Source: Micrasema longulum
Lineage: Eukaryota; Arthropoda; Insecta; Trichoptera; Brachycentridae
NCBI GenBank assembly: GCA_022494885.1
Contig: JAGVSM010001343.1
Coordinates: forward strand, 1 to 64,000
DNA length: 64,000 bases
Reading direction: 5' to 3'
Positions within the stretch are counted from its first letter, which is position 1. The number at the start of each line of letters is the position of its first letter. A program made the translations under genes and the position numbers. The notes beneath the pieces are model-generated. The model made no database searches. It had not been told where the DNA came from and was given only the letters and a program-made list of their open reading frames with translations. This document shows, piece after piece, positions 21,446 to 32,665 of the stretch.

Positions 21446-21964
21446 TTTTTAAATACGTTTTCTTAATTTGTCTAGGTGTAAAATTGTATTTTAATAACTT
21501 TGTTTCCTGTCTTCTGTCTTTAATCTGCTGACAAATCTCGAAAAAATAGGTTCTCAGTGTTTGAGATAACTTTTTTTACAAATCATACAAATAAAACACT
21601 CAGTTTTTTATTTTATTTAAATGTTATCATCCCTGTTCGAAGCCAGTGTAGTAGCGATGTTGAGATATGCAAGTGTACAGGACCTAGGGGTCGCTACAGT
21701 AGGAAGAGAAACTTTACAAATTGGGTTTCCTTGTTTCTACTCACAAATGCTGCACAGCAGACAACGTTCAACCCTTATTTAAGGGGAGGGTAGCGAGACC
21801 TTCAAGTCAAATTATTCAAATGACCTCTTAAAGTTGCATAATATGGAACAGATTATTTACAAATGTGATTCAGATAACAGTCGAGGAAGAATACATCGTG
21901 TTTTGTTATTTTCCCTGTTCACAAATGGTTTATGTAAGTTTTGATCATACTTAATAAACTTAAA
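21446..21964. other. non-coding stretch
   Basis: The frame at 21557-21793 has no domain and no splice support. The 21640-21800 part is moderately G+C-rich and unassigned. Confidence 0.4.
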
Positions 21965-22325
21965 TAAATATTTACAAATGACAGAGAAGAAGAACAATTT
22001 AAAAATGAAATTATGGAATTTATAGGCATTTATAGGGCTTACAACCCGTCGATGGCTGGTTTAATTGGCCACTTTACACTCTGTATGCATTCACAATTTT
22101 GCCTGTCCTATGTGTGAATATCCATATTTTATCGATTCTTCTATCTGTTAACTTTGGTGAAGTAAAGGAGCTTAAAGTGTTATTTTCGCCAAGAGATTCA
22201 TTTAATTGAATTAATTTAAATACCTACTAGGCAACGCCTGTAAACAATTTTTCGGTTTTAAGGTTTTGTCTTGGACCAGTTGGTTTTATTACAATATTTT
22301 GAGTTTATTTCTCTACAATACCGCA
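21965..22325 (+). repeat. repeat P, nearly full unit
   Basis: It runs from ACAAATGACAGAGAAGAAGA through GGCATTTATAGGGCTTACAA, GGTTTAATTGGCCACTTTAC, CTACTAGGCAACGCCTG and CTTGGACCAGTTGG to ATATTTTGAGTTTATTTCTC. It lacks the last part of the tail. Confidence 0.65.
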
Positions 22326-22859
22326 GAGTGTGTGCGGACCAACTACTGCTTCACAAAATTATGACAGGAATAGGAAGACTGTGCAGAATTACTGAGTTTA
22401 ATAACAAAACATGTTCCAGCCTTAATTTATAGACGGTATCACCTGTTTTATGTACCAATAAATGAAACATCGTTTGGTAAAAATGCTTTTTTTTGTAGGA
22501 TATTTTCAGTATAGAATACAAATTTTAAAGATATGGACTACACAAACATCACTCTGTCAGATTTAAGATTTACAATAAAAATGCTTTATGTAACTTAATA
22601 GAATCCAAACATTGAAGGATTGTTTTTCAACGGACACTACGATATATCTGCTTTGTAATAAATGGAATTAAAATACTATTGACGAATAAATAAAGAACAG
22701 CACATACCTCTCGTGCAGGAACCTAAATCAGTTTATCTTGGCTATGTTACTGAATTAGTTGCTGTTGCAATTTTGCCCATTCTGAGAATCTTTTATCTTT
22801 AATGAAAACCAATAACGACATAATATACAAGATTTTTTTTTTCAAAATAATCATGGATA
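22326..22859. other. non-coding stretch
   Basis: No family or gene recognised. Confidence 0.4.
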
Positions 22860-23310
22860 TCGTTCATCATTTTTTTAATGTGTATTATTATTATCTTATC
22901 TCTTTCTGATATTCATTTATCAAATATTTTTGTGTACCGTATATTATATTATTTTCACAAATGTACTTACTGTTAACTAATTTTCATTATTTGTTTTTAA
23001 CAATAATTTGTTGATACCATTTTTTTTAAACTTATAAGTATATGAAAATGTTTATATTTTTTTGTTTGAATTCTTTAGAAGTTATTTACAATTTGCTTTT
23101 TAATTCAATTACTTTTATTATATCCATATAAAATTATTTTTTCTTTTTACTATTTAAAGTTTCACTTTTTATTTTGCATGGCAGTATGCTTCTTATTGTT
23201 TCTAAATGTATTGTTTATCTTTTAAATTTTTACGCACTATGTTTGTACTTAACTGTATATTTTTTGTCAATGCCCCTTGGGCGTATTGTAAAATTAAATA
23301 AATAAATAAA
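22860..23310 (+). mobile_element. LINE 3' UTR, forward member of inverted pair
   Basis: A T-rich UTR leads to ATGCCCCTTGGGCGT at 23270-23284, then TAAATAAATAAATAAA. It is nearly identical, inverted, to 25740-26120. The small GCCC/GGGC hairpin just before the tail recurs in four other LINE ends here. Confidence 0.65.
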
Positions 23311-23618
23311 TAACTGTTACTCGTATATGAAATCACGCTTTATGATTTTCACGTTATATTTACCCTTTAAGATATTTTACTATTAAAATAGATTTTTACA
23401 TTTATTTTGAAATGTTTTAAACTTCTACTGAATGGGTTATATAATTTTAAGGTTTGATTTATGTTTCTAAATCTGAGTGATGTACGTTTTATTTTAAAAC
23501 AATAAAACCAATATGTTTATTTTATAAGTTTTGTAAAAGGAAATTTCGCCGTTTATATTAATAAAATAAAATAAATAAAATAACTTAGTTATTTGTAAAA
23601 TAAACTATGACTTAAGTA

Positions 23619-24300
23619 TATTTATCCAAATAATAACTTTATGAAGCGCCTTCGATGTATTTTATTACGAAAATGGCGCTATGTAAGTTATCCATAGTAA
23701 AAATCACATAGTTCCATAGAACTGAATTTTAAGTGAACATTTTTGGTGTATTTTCCTGTAACGCTTGATTGGTAGGGTGAGGGATGATGGTTTTATGTAT
23801 AATCTTTTTAATACTTATTAATATTTAGGTTCGATTAATAACTTCGTGAGTCTTAAATTTATTACGAAACGATAAATGTTGAAAAATTTATTCTCAACAA
23901 TTATATCTATTTCACACTTAAAATACTTTTTTGTGGCCATTTTATTTATGGTAGTGTGATATTTATCCAAATAATAACTTTATGAAGCGCCTTTGAGGTA
24001 TTTTATTACGAAAATGGCGCTATGTAAGTTATCCATAGTAAAAATCACATAGTTCCTTAGAACTGAATTTTAAATGAACATTTTGGTGTATTTTCCTGTA
24101 ACGCTTGATTGGTAGGGTGAGGGATGATGGTTTTATGTATAATCTTTTTAATACTTATTAATATTTAGGTTCGATTAATAACTTCGTGAGTCTTAAATTT
24201 ATTACGAAACGATAAATGTTGAAAAATTTATTCTCAACAATTATATCTATTTCACACTTAAAATACTTTTTTGTGGCCATTTTATTTATGGTGGTGTGAT
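23619..24300. repeat. 341-bp direct tandem duplication
   Basis: Copy one is 23619-23959 and copy two 23960-24300. I count about six differences, including one deleted T. Both hold AATGGCGCTATGTAAGTTAT and AACGCTTGATTGGTAGGGTG. The join is seamless and no target duplication or insertion is seen, so unequal exchange or replication slippage is the simplest origin. No frame is conserved. Confidence 0.9.
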
Positions 24301-25030
24301 TATTTTGATGTGTTGCCTTATGATCATTTAAAGGGTCTGAGTCTGGTTTTGAGTCAATATTGCGTTATTTTCTCAGCAAAATGAATATTAGTTTCAGAAA
24401 TAAAATATCGGTTTCGTAAGGGTGTTAACAAACCCTTTAGAGGTAATATGGATTCCTGAAATGTCCGATCAGGGTCTTGTAACTTGTATCGTCTTAGCAA
24501 TAGAGCTTTTATCGGAGAAACTGTATAAAGAGCTTTTAGAGACAGCTGGGAATAAACACAGATGTCGCAACAAACTTAGTTAAGCACGGAGAAGCATCGC
24601 AAGAGCATGAAGCCTTCCATATCCTCTTGCCAAAGGAAAGCCAAAGTCTCTTCCACGTTTCGGAAATTTTCGGAAATTACCAGCTTTGATTTATAAATTG
24701 TGTTAGGACATTTTGGGGCTTACAAAATTAACAGCAAATCACAAGCTTTGTGATTTTTCATGTTTAACCATTAAATTTTATTCGTTTTGTTTAAAATATA
24801 AGTAGACATGATTGATGCCGAGAAACAATGCTTTGGTACAATATTTTTAGTATTGAAAGTTTAAGTTTAGATTTATACTTAGACAAAAGAACAGTTGTTT
24901 TTCGAGATCAGTTAGAAAATAAAGGTATTCATAACAAGTAGTTAATTTTGGAAAAACCTTTAATTGCATAATACAATTAAATTCCAGATTGTATTTTTTA
25001 AATTAAATTTTTTATTTCGTGTTTAATTGC
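24301..25030. other. non-coding stretch
   Basis: 24440-24700 is moderately G+C-rich and unassigned. The rest is A/T-rich. Confidence 0.4.
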
Positions 25031-25034
25031 AGAA

Positions 25035-25190
25035 AGAAAAAACGAGTAATACTTAATTCCATAAATTTTGAATATACAGTGACCGGTTTCATCGCTTTTG
25101 CGACATTTTCAAGAATGCTTATTTTATTTCTATTTTAAATTACAATTAACTTTCCTCAAGAATATTCACTCACAAACTTGTTGTTTTTAT
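25035..25190 (-). mobile_element. PLE-A terminal fragment
   Basis: It has AATACTTAATTCCATAAATT, CAGTGACCGGTTTCATCGC and TTTTGCGACATTTTCAAG. The minus strand shows TGTCGC-AAAA-GCGA followed by TGAAACCGGTCACTG, the clearest helix II of this family. Confidence 0.55.
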
Positions 25191-25454
25191 TATTACTTGT
25201 GTTTTAGTAAGGTTTTCTAAAATAGTGGGCCACGTGGTTATTGAGTTTTATTTACCATTCATGAGATGTGTATTTGATTTTCAATTTTAAATGAGCTGTT
25301 TTTTCTTTGGTATATATAACAGTTAAGATAAAAATGATGATGCATTCATGTTACAAAAAAATGGATACACACATGATATTATAAAAAAATTGTTAATTTG
25401 AAAGGACAGGTAATATTTTTATAAGAGTAAATGGTACAAATCCAGAAAATAAAT

Positions 25455-25640
25455 ATAAGATGGCCTCGTAGTGTAGGGATAAGTTTGTTCGTCTAAAATT
25501 TTTGTGGTCTCAGGATCGATTTCTAGCAAGTTTGATGCTAAATATATTGTTTTATAAAGTGGTTTTAAAATGCAAAATTCCATATTCATTGGACCAGCGC
25601 CTAAAGCATAAGACTGATCAATTTATCTTTATGTTACATC
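25455..25640 (+). mobile_element. SINE-C copy
   Basis: The head GCCTCGTAGTGTAGGGATAA is followed by a worn B box (CTCAGGATCGATTTC) and the body ACCAGCGCCTAAAGCATAAG, ACTGATCAATTTATC. It is truncated before the LINE-like end. Confidence 0.6.
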
Positions 25641-25699
25641 TTATATATTTTTTAAATTTTATTTGAGAAACCAACAGTTCTTCATATATATTTTTAGTA

Positions 25700-26165
25700 A
25701 ACAAACAGATGTATTTATTTATTATTATTAATATTTTTCAATTTAATGTTATAATACGCCCAAGGGGCATTTACAAAAATATACAGGTAAGTACAAACAT
25801 AGTGAGTAAAAAATTAAAAGATAAACAACGCTTTTTTGTATACATGTAGAAACAATAAAAAGCATACTGCCATGCAAAAAAAAGTGAAACTTTTCATAGT
25901 AAAAAAGAAAAAAGAATTTTTAATGGAAGTAAGAAAAGTAATTGAATTAAAAAGCAAATTGTAAATAACTTGTAAAGAATTCAAACAAAAAAATAAATAC
26001 ATTTACATAAACTTATAAGTATAAAAAAAAATGGTATCAACAAATTATTAAAAAAAAAAAAATGATCAAAATTAGTTAACACTAATTATATGTAAGATAA
26101 TATCTGGTACACAAAAATATTTGTTCAAATAAAAAAAAATATTTGATCTGCAACTTTCTTTATTT
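25700..26165 (-). mobile_element. LINE 3' UTR, reverse member of inverted pair
   Basis: ACGCCCAAGGGGCAT at 25756-25770 is the terminal hairpin. The A-rich sequence after it mirrors 22860-23270 (for example GCATACTGCCATGCAAAA and ACTTATAAGTAT). A 62-codon minus frame here is UTR, not a gene. Confidence 0.65.
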
Positions 26166-27090
26166 CAAAGAAATTTTTCAAAATTATTATTAAAAGGGTG
26201 TTGTGTTTCCCAGCAGGTGTTAATAATTCAAATTTATTTGTACTAATGCCAAAAATTTATTTCGTTTCTAACGAATTTGTAATATTTGTAAGGAATAAAC
26301 AAAGTTACATGTAGTTTTTACGACCTTTAAAATAGCAAAATCAAAAAGCTAAAACGGTGTCCGGAAAATGATCCAAAAGTTCAATTTTTAATTTAACTAA
26401 GAGTATTGGACGAAACCATCGGCAGAAAAGTTCATTTGAAGAAAGCTCGCTTGGTGAAATGGGACGAAAGGAAAAAGCATTAAAGGTGCCGTAAAACTGA
26501 AAACATTCATACACTTACACCGTCTCAGCAAAGACGCTTCAGCCAAAACAGGCCCACGGGAAGTATTTTAATAGTTTAACAATTTTAAAGTTACATTAAC
26601 AACTTCAGCTTTTAGCTTAATATGCTGCTTTATAGGATTTACTTACGCCTATTCCATTTTTTGTATAATATTAAATGCTAAGGTGGTCATATTCTTATAT
26701 TTTATTTTCACTATTAAAATGTCGAACATTGAGTGGCCTCCTGTAGTGTTATGCATTAAAGCTTTTCAAGGAATTCTAACCCGATAGCCATATTATGACT
26801 ATTCCTAATTTTTGATGTTCTGTACTATTTTTCACTCCGATTTTTGCTCTTTTGACCTATTTACAAGTAAGTTTATAATTTTATTAACCCTATAACTATT
26901 ATAATTGGGAAAATAAGATTGACGGCGACAGAAAAAAAAAACTTGTGTATTCTGAGGTGCACTGACGGTAGAAGGTACATTATAAGCAAAAAATTAAACA
27001 AAAATATTTTAAACGAAAATGTATCAAGAACAATTTGTTTAAAGTAAATATTTGTTCATTACAGCTATAAAAAAATTACAATTTGCAGAT
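26166..27090. other. non-coding stretch
   Basis: 26390-26560 is a slightly G+C-richer unique segment. Nothing is assigned. Confidence 0.4.
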
Positions 27091-27126
27091 CTGAAGAAGC
27101 TCCAAGACCTCTAAAACGGATCCGGC
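27091..27126 (+). other. weak hammerhead-like motif
   Basis: ATCTGAAGAAGCTCCAAG followed by ACCTCTAAAACGGATCC has a CTGAAGA start and an AAAC end, but the helix between is poor. Confidence 0.2.
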
Positions 27127-27703
27127 TGAGTGAATGGGGCTTTCAATGCTCTTTTCACAGCTGTGATTGTGTTTCTTAGTGTGTTTTGATAATTTTTTTT
27201 TAATTAATAGAAAAAATATTTTTTTAATGCATAGTATTTCAAAAAGTTTTTTTTTATTTCACTCTGTTAATTGTTTTCCTTGTTAAAAATAATCATAATT
27301 CTCACATGTAAACAAATAAAAAAACATATGGTTTAGCGTCCTTAATAGAGGTTACTCCAGAGTCGAAACACTATTTTTATTGTTTAGTATTGCGTATAAT
27401 GCAAAAAAAAAATATTTAAAAAAATAAAAAATCGATAGGGTGACACATGATTGACTCTTAGACTATTTTCAACATTATATAACAAAATAAATTGAAAAAA
27501 AACCTCATCAGAAAATAATTTATTCGATGGATAGCAACCATGAAAAGATTTGTAAAAATATATTAATGGTAAAAACATTTTGTCTTCATTTTTAGAATAA
27601 GTTTTAAGTAAACAACTACCTTACTTTATTTATTCACAAGGTTTTTAAAGTGATACGCTATCGCTAGATAGTGACTTAGTTTCACATAGTGTTATTTGAA
27701 TCT
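27127..27703. other. A+T-rich non-coding stretch
   Basis: No repeat copy or gene recognised. Confidence 0.4.
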
Positions 27704-27900
27704 CGTTGTAGTCCCGTGGCTAGTGTCTCGGACTCACGGATCAAAGTTCCGTGGTTCGAATCCCGCTTTACCCCAATTTGATTCCCATTTTACAATGGTG
27801 AATTATTTACAACTCGTTGAAAATGGCCCTCAAAATGAAATATTTGCGTAAATTATAAGAACGCAAATATTTATTTTTATTAAAAAAAAAATAAAAAAAA
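27704..27900 (+). mobile_element. SINE-A, well preserved
   Basis: The A box is at 27717-27731 and B box GGTTCGAATCC at 27753-27763. The body includes ATTTACAACTCGTTGAAAAT and it ends in A-rich sequence. It is close to the copy at 10.05 kb, so the family spread fairly recently. Confidence 0.8.
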
Positions 27901-28635
27901 TCCTAGACAGTAAAGTTAATTGCTAAGTAAACATAGTCTGGATAAATATATTTACTTATAAAGTCAAGAAGAGATTTAAGACACATTAACAAAATTAAAT
28001 TACAAAGCTTAAAAGTCCACCTCAGGCATTTGAATTAGAGTCACGAGAAAATTAACTTGAGTGTATTCTGAAGGGGTCTCAAATATCTGTGCGTAGATAC
28101 TGAACCAGTCATCATTCTAACAGAATAATCAAATTAACCACAAAGCCACGGAGAAGCAGGTGCTGCTTTAGTATTCACATCGCAGGAACTTGCGTCTACC
28201 TTGTTATACTTGCGAAGCCTTTTAATCACGTATTTCTTGCTAAGAAGTAAGTTATAGTGTGAAAATTTGCACTCTACACTTTCGAAGATGGAGCTTTTTA
28301 GAATACTTAATTAAGAAACTTTTATCCAACTGTCCGAAATAAAAAAAATAAAAAAACTCAAATTAATATTCCAAGCCCTAACTTTATTTTTTCCGTATTG
28401 AATTTTTTTTGTAAAATAACCGTAAAACACTGAAAAAATGATCGAAAATGCAAGTTGGGTAGTCTATAGTTTTTGTAAGATAAAGTATGCACAGTTATGT
28501 TTATTTATGCCTGAACTAAGTAACATTTTGGTTTTGAAATCCTTCGGCAAATTAATTTTAATTTATTAATAAGGCAAATAAGGACATCTAAGATCGGGGT
28601 TTTTTCATTTGGATTAACGAATTAGAACAATAACA
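27901..28635. other. non-coding stretch
   Basis: 28020-28330 is partly unique. No gene signals. Confidence 0.4.
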
Positions 28636-29035
28636 ACAACAGCAACAAACCATCACGCCGTTTCTACCTAAGGATAGGCACAGAGGATAGAACGCCACAT
28701 CAATCTATCCTTGCATACAGATCTAGCTTCCTCTACATTCTTACATCTTCTCACTCACTTGCGCCGATTATTCCGACTTTTAACATGTCCATCTTCAAGT
28801 ATTTGTTGGATTTGGTCATGCCATGTCTTTTTCGATCTTCTTTTATTTCTACATCTATCAACATTCGCATTTTTAATATTCTTAGCCGTTCTTTTGCTGT
28901 CCATTCGCTCCACATGTCCAAACCAGCGCAGAGTTTCTTTCTTGATTTTCTCAATAATGCTTTTCTTAGCCTTACATAATGTCTTACATAAAACCTTAGA
29001 TAATATACATAATAATATCAATAATATCAAGTTTA
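28636..29035 (-). pseudogene. LINE-1f copy, ORF2 C-terminus
   Basis: The minus frame at 28755-29030 reads ...IEKIKKETLRWFGHVERMD (residues 26-44), then RCRNKRRSKKTWHDQ and DGHVKSRNN. It matches the 4.1-kb copy along its whole length, and WFGHVERM is closer to the usual sequence of these elements. The 3' end reads CGGCGTGATGGTTTGTTGCT with further GTT units, a short-repeat tail rather than poly-A. A second minus frame at 28751-28954 is a shadow. Only the last ~120 codons of ORF2 remain. The G+C-rich plus-strand frames here are shadows too. Confidence 0.75.
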
Positions 29036-29600
29036 TTTGTAGCTGCTCGTCAAATCATTATTGACAATTCAATTTCATAAATTTAAAAAAATACTTACTT
29101 GTTTATTTTTATTACCTTATACTTGTTTTTTATTTTTTACCATTATATCAAATTGCACTTTAGTATTGGTAAATACGCATTTCATAGATACATATTTTCA
29201 TTTCTTATTTTTTCGTGATAATATATGCTTGCTTGTTTATTAATTTAACTTAAAAATGTCTTTCTTGCTTACCGTAACACTTTATTTATTGTTTGTCTTA
29301 CAGAATTTATTTCATAAGCTTATATCTTTGCATTTTTTGTTTATATGCTTACTGTTTTTTCTTGGATACCTTTGTTATTATTGTTTTTTTTTTTTTAACT
29401 TTGTAAACCTTTTTTATTAAATATGATAAAAGATTTTTACTTTGTAATTTTTTTTTATCATATTCTTTCTAACTAATTTCACATATTTTTTCTGTATATT
29501 CTGTTTATTATTTAGTATGTTAGCATGTAATTCATTTTTATTTTTTGTAAATGCCTTTTGGGCGTTAATGAACAAAATAGATAAATAAATAAATAAATAA
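29036..29600 (+). mobile_element. LINE 3' UTR
   Basis: T-rich for over 500 bp, then ATGCCTTTTGGGCGT at 29551-29565 and ATAAATAAATAAATAAATAA. It has the same terminal hairpin as the 23.27-kb LINE but different UTR sequence, so it is a related subfamily. Confidence 0.6.
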
Positions 29601-29955
29601 TTAACGTATGAGAACGAAGAGATAGAAATCATTTTCGAGTAGGTAATATAGAAGTCTAAACATTTATATGGCTCGTGACCAACCATTGGTTGATTTAAAT
29701 GGACACTGTAATGTCCACCTATCTGCTTTGTTTGGTCTAATAAATTCTTCATTTTTTTAATCTATGAATTTATTTTTAAGTAAAAAATTTAGAAATTTAT
29801 GTACCCAAAATTCATATTACTGAGTTATTCTTATATTCTACTAGGCAACGACTCAAAATATTTTTCAGAATTCATATTTTTTCTTGGTCCATTTTTATTA
29901 ATCAACATTATTTGTGCCCTTATGTTTCGAGACAAGGACCCGATTCTACCTCTTA
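29601..29955 (+). repeat. repeat P, old diverged copy
   Basis: It is recognisable by GGTAATATAGAAGTCTAAAC, CTACTAGGCAACGACTC, TTTTCTTGGTCCATTTTTAT and ACAAGGACCCGATTCTACCT in the right order. Confidence 0.5.
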
Positions 29956-30351
29956 GGGAGAAGTGTGTGAAAACCGAATTTTATTTGAAAAGGTAATTTG
30001 TAAATTAAAACTTGGAAAATTTTTCATTCGTCGTGTACTTTTCAAAAAGAGTCGTACGGATACTGAATAAATTTGAATGTGAAAGTTCAAAGCATAACCA
30101 ACATATTGAATAACCTTAATTGTGTCCATGGAAATGGAATCTATTAGCACTTCGAAAGGACTTGCATAAAAATTTCCCGCTGATGAGGTCACATTGTCTG
30201 TAATTGAACGAGCAAGTTCAGCGCTGGATATCCCCTTTTTCAGGAGGTACCTCCCGTAGCGGAAGGAAGATCCCCTTTCGGTCCGAGCCGTTGCCAGAGT
30301 GCCTGAATAAATAATGCCTTCCGTCTTTTTCAGCATAATACGTCGCGTCAT
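29953..30351 (-). other. 132-codon open frame, unidentified
   Basis: This is the longest ATG-started frame in the window. The first half (30351 down to about 30190) is G+C-richer, codes for a charged segment with many Ser/Thr/Arg residues, and ends ELARSITDN. The second half is A/T-rich and overlaps the end of a repeat P copy, so the whole frame cannot be one old gene. The first part might be an exon, but I see no clear splice site, domain or homologue. A perfect palindrome GGAGGTACCTCC lies at 30243-30254. Confidence 0.2.
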
Positions 30352-30359
30352 TCAATTTA

Positions 30360-31064
30360 AAGTTTTATCCCGCATTTTGCTTTAAATGCTTTTGTTCCAG
30401 GGGGCACAGAAAAGCAAGGGTTAATTAATTGTTATTTTGTCTTGCGTACCGGAATAATTGTTCTAAGATTTTCGTCAGTGTACGCAAAAATGTATTTGTT
30501 TAATATTTAACTGAATAAAAGCAACAATTACTATAAGGGATTTTTTTTGTGATATTGTTTTATTGTTCTTATGCCTGGTAAAACATAAATATTTCCGCAT
30601 TTTTTATGTCATAAACGAAAAGATTTTTTCTTTTAAATACTAAATATGTGATAAATTTGAACAAATACCAGGGTAACACATTTTAATGCTTGTTATGACA
30701 CAAAAACACATTACTAAAATACATCCAAACTAAACAAACAACTAATATCTCCCAAAGATTAGACCAAAATAGAGTTTTTTTTTTAATTACGAAATAAAAC
30801 GTTATTTTTTTCCTGAAAAAACATGTAATTGCTTAATTAAAAAATGATTTTTTGAATACGTTAATAAATATGAAACTGATGCATCAATGACAAAAAAATA
30901 AGTAAATGAAATGTAATATAAATAGCTGAGGTAACATGAAAAGTTAATATGGAATAAAATTATTCATTCCAAAGCTTCATTTTAGTGCATAATATTTTCA
31001 ATTTAAGTTTTATATAATATTTTCCTATATACGAGTATTTTATTTCATGTCTTTACTTAAATAT
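30360..31064. other. A+T-rich non-coding stretch
   Basis: A segment ending AAGCAAGGGTTAA near 30413-30425 resembles a TTAA-type transposon end, but no partner was found. Nothing else. Confidence 0.4.
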
Positions 31065-31500
31065 CATCGTCATCATCATTCTATATCCGCTCCCTAATTG
31101 GAGTAAATGGTGTCTTAAAAAAACCAACATGCAACTCTATTGACTTTCAACTACTTTTCGTCCTCCCAAGTCAGGTTTTCGTCCCAAAATTTTGACATAA
31201 ACTGCCAACAAACAGGACGTGGAGAACCCGACGCCTTGTAAAGTAGGCAAGAGTGGTGAAGGCTCTCAGGAAGAATCCGCAATATATGACCTAGCCGACC
31301 GTATTGCCTCAGCTTGATGATAGTTGTCACCGGAGTTTGTTGCGTCCGTTCTCTTATTACTTCATTCCTAACTAATTCTAACCATCGAACACCCAAGATT
31401 TTTCTGAAACACCTATTTTCAAAATTCTGAATTTTGCTGTTTTGGGCCCTAGTGAGATACCACGATTTGCATCCAGAGGAGAAAAGGTGTTATGCAGACA
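31065..31500 (-). pseudogene. LINE-2f: non-LTR retrotransposon ORF2 C-terminus and 3' end
   Basis: The minus frame at 31151-31396 reads MGVRWLELVRNEVIRERT, then IIKLRQYGRLGHILRILPES (residues 26-45) and YKASGSPRPVCWQFMSKF. The segment before it, in a shifted frame, has KIQNFENRCFRKILG-type sequence. The pattern RCFRKILGVRW...LRxxGxLGHxLR is the region just after the polymerase in a second LINE type, different from LINE-1f. The 3' end on the minus strand is GAGCGGATATAGAATGATGA with more ATG/ACG units. SINE-C has a similar end. Frameshifts and truncation make it non-functional. Confidence 0.7.
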
Positions 31501-32389
31501 TTATTTAGGTGTCATTTTGTTTTCATTGAGTAAATGTTCAAATAACCAAATAAGTAATTAAATTTTGTGGAATTTACATTATTTAGTGGGTTGAATATAG
31601 TGATATTTGAAATATAGTACGTAGGGGTAATAGCGAATTGAATATTGACGCCTGTTTCTCTGGTAAATCTTCAATAACCGCCTTAGATATCCAATCAATC
31701 ACTTAAATACCGAGCTAATTACCAGAATAATAGAAGCCCTTGGTGCCTCAGCGACGCGACGCCGACGCCTATGCTACGACGCGCCAGCATAATTTTATGT
31801 TTAACAAGATATGAAATATGAAAGATGCTCTTACATCCATTCCTAGTAAAAAAAAAAGGTTATAGCACCAACATGGAAGTAAAATTTACTTTTTCGGCAA
31901 ATTTATCAACTTGATTTTCAAAAACATACCATAAAAATTTAAAAAGAAATGATGAATTGCAATTAAATCATCCTCCTCCCAAGTTTAAAATGACAAAAAA
32001 GGGTAGAATGTGTAGCAATATTAATTTTAGATTTATAAACTGTACGAACACTGGCTAAGAGTAATCATACGCCACCGGCTAAAAAAGTCTTACATATGAA
32101 CAAAAAGTATTACATGTATTTATCAACTACGAAGTAAACAACAATTAACAGCATTACAACGGACTTTATGTACTTTGACACATCCGTTAAATCTTTGCTG
32201 TTAAATTGAAAACCAAACCAAAAATATGGAACGCTTTTGTTTCATGAAATAGAGCTGAAGGGCGTATCTTTAAACTAAAGCAAATTATAACTATCAAGAC
32301 ACTGGCTACATTAAGTCCCAGGTCCACATATACCTCAACAAGGCACCGAGCGCGTCAAAACGGAAACGCTTATCACAGTTTATTTATTA
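31501..32389. other. non-coding stretch
   Basis: 31720-31800 has a G+C-rich run (CAGCGACGCGACGCCGACGC). The rest is A/T-rich and unassigned. Confidence 0.4.
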
Positions 32390-32665
32390 ATGTTATTTTA
32401 TTTTATTTTATTTGGAATTTTTACAGCTATTACATAAACAAAATAAGCAGACAAATCTTAACAATGCTAAAGCTAATTAAAAAATCCACCGTAAATATAA
32501 TGACACATAATATATAAGAAAAGAAGTTTAGTATTTGTGTGACATTTGTATTCATGTGTATGAGAATGTGTGTATGCGTGAATGAATGAGGGAGAGGATA
32601 CATGTGCGTGTGGAAATTAATGAGGGTGTGCGTGTGTGTGGGTGCGTAAGAATAAAAAAATATTT
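32390..32665 (-). mobile_element. LINE 3' end with C/A-rich UTR
   Basis: The minus strand carries CACACGCACATGTATCC-like sequence, then a T-rich part, and ends in AAATAAAATAAAATAAAAT. It resembles the insert at 20.70-21.14 kb. The opposite strand shows the G/T run GGGTGTGCGTGTGTGTGGG near 32612. Confidence 0.45.

Noticed and set aside
28711..29064. 117-codon plus-strand frame rich in Leu and Ser
   Set aside because: It is the antisense shadow of the LINE-1f reverse-transcriptase fragment on the minus strand.
29417..29752. 111-codon minus frame
   Set aside because: It spans a LINE UTR end, its tail and a repeat P copy, so it is a chance frame across unrelated elements.
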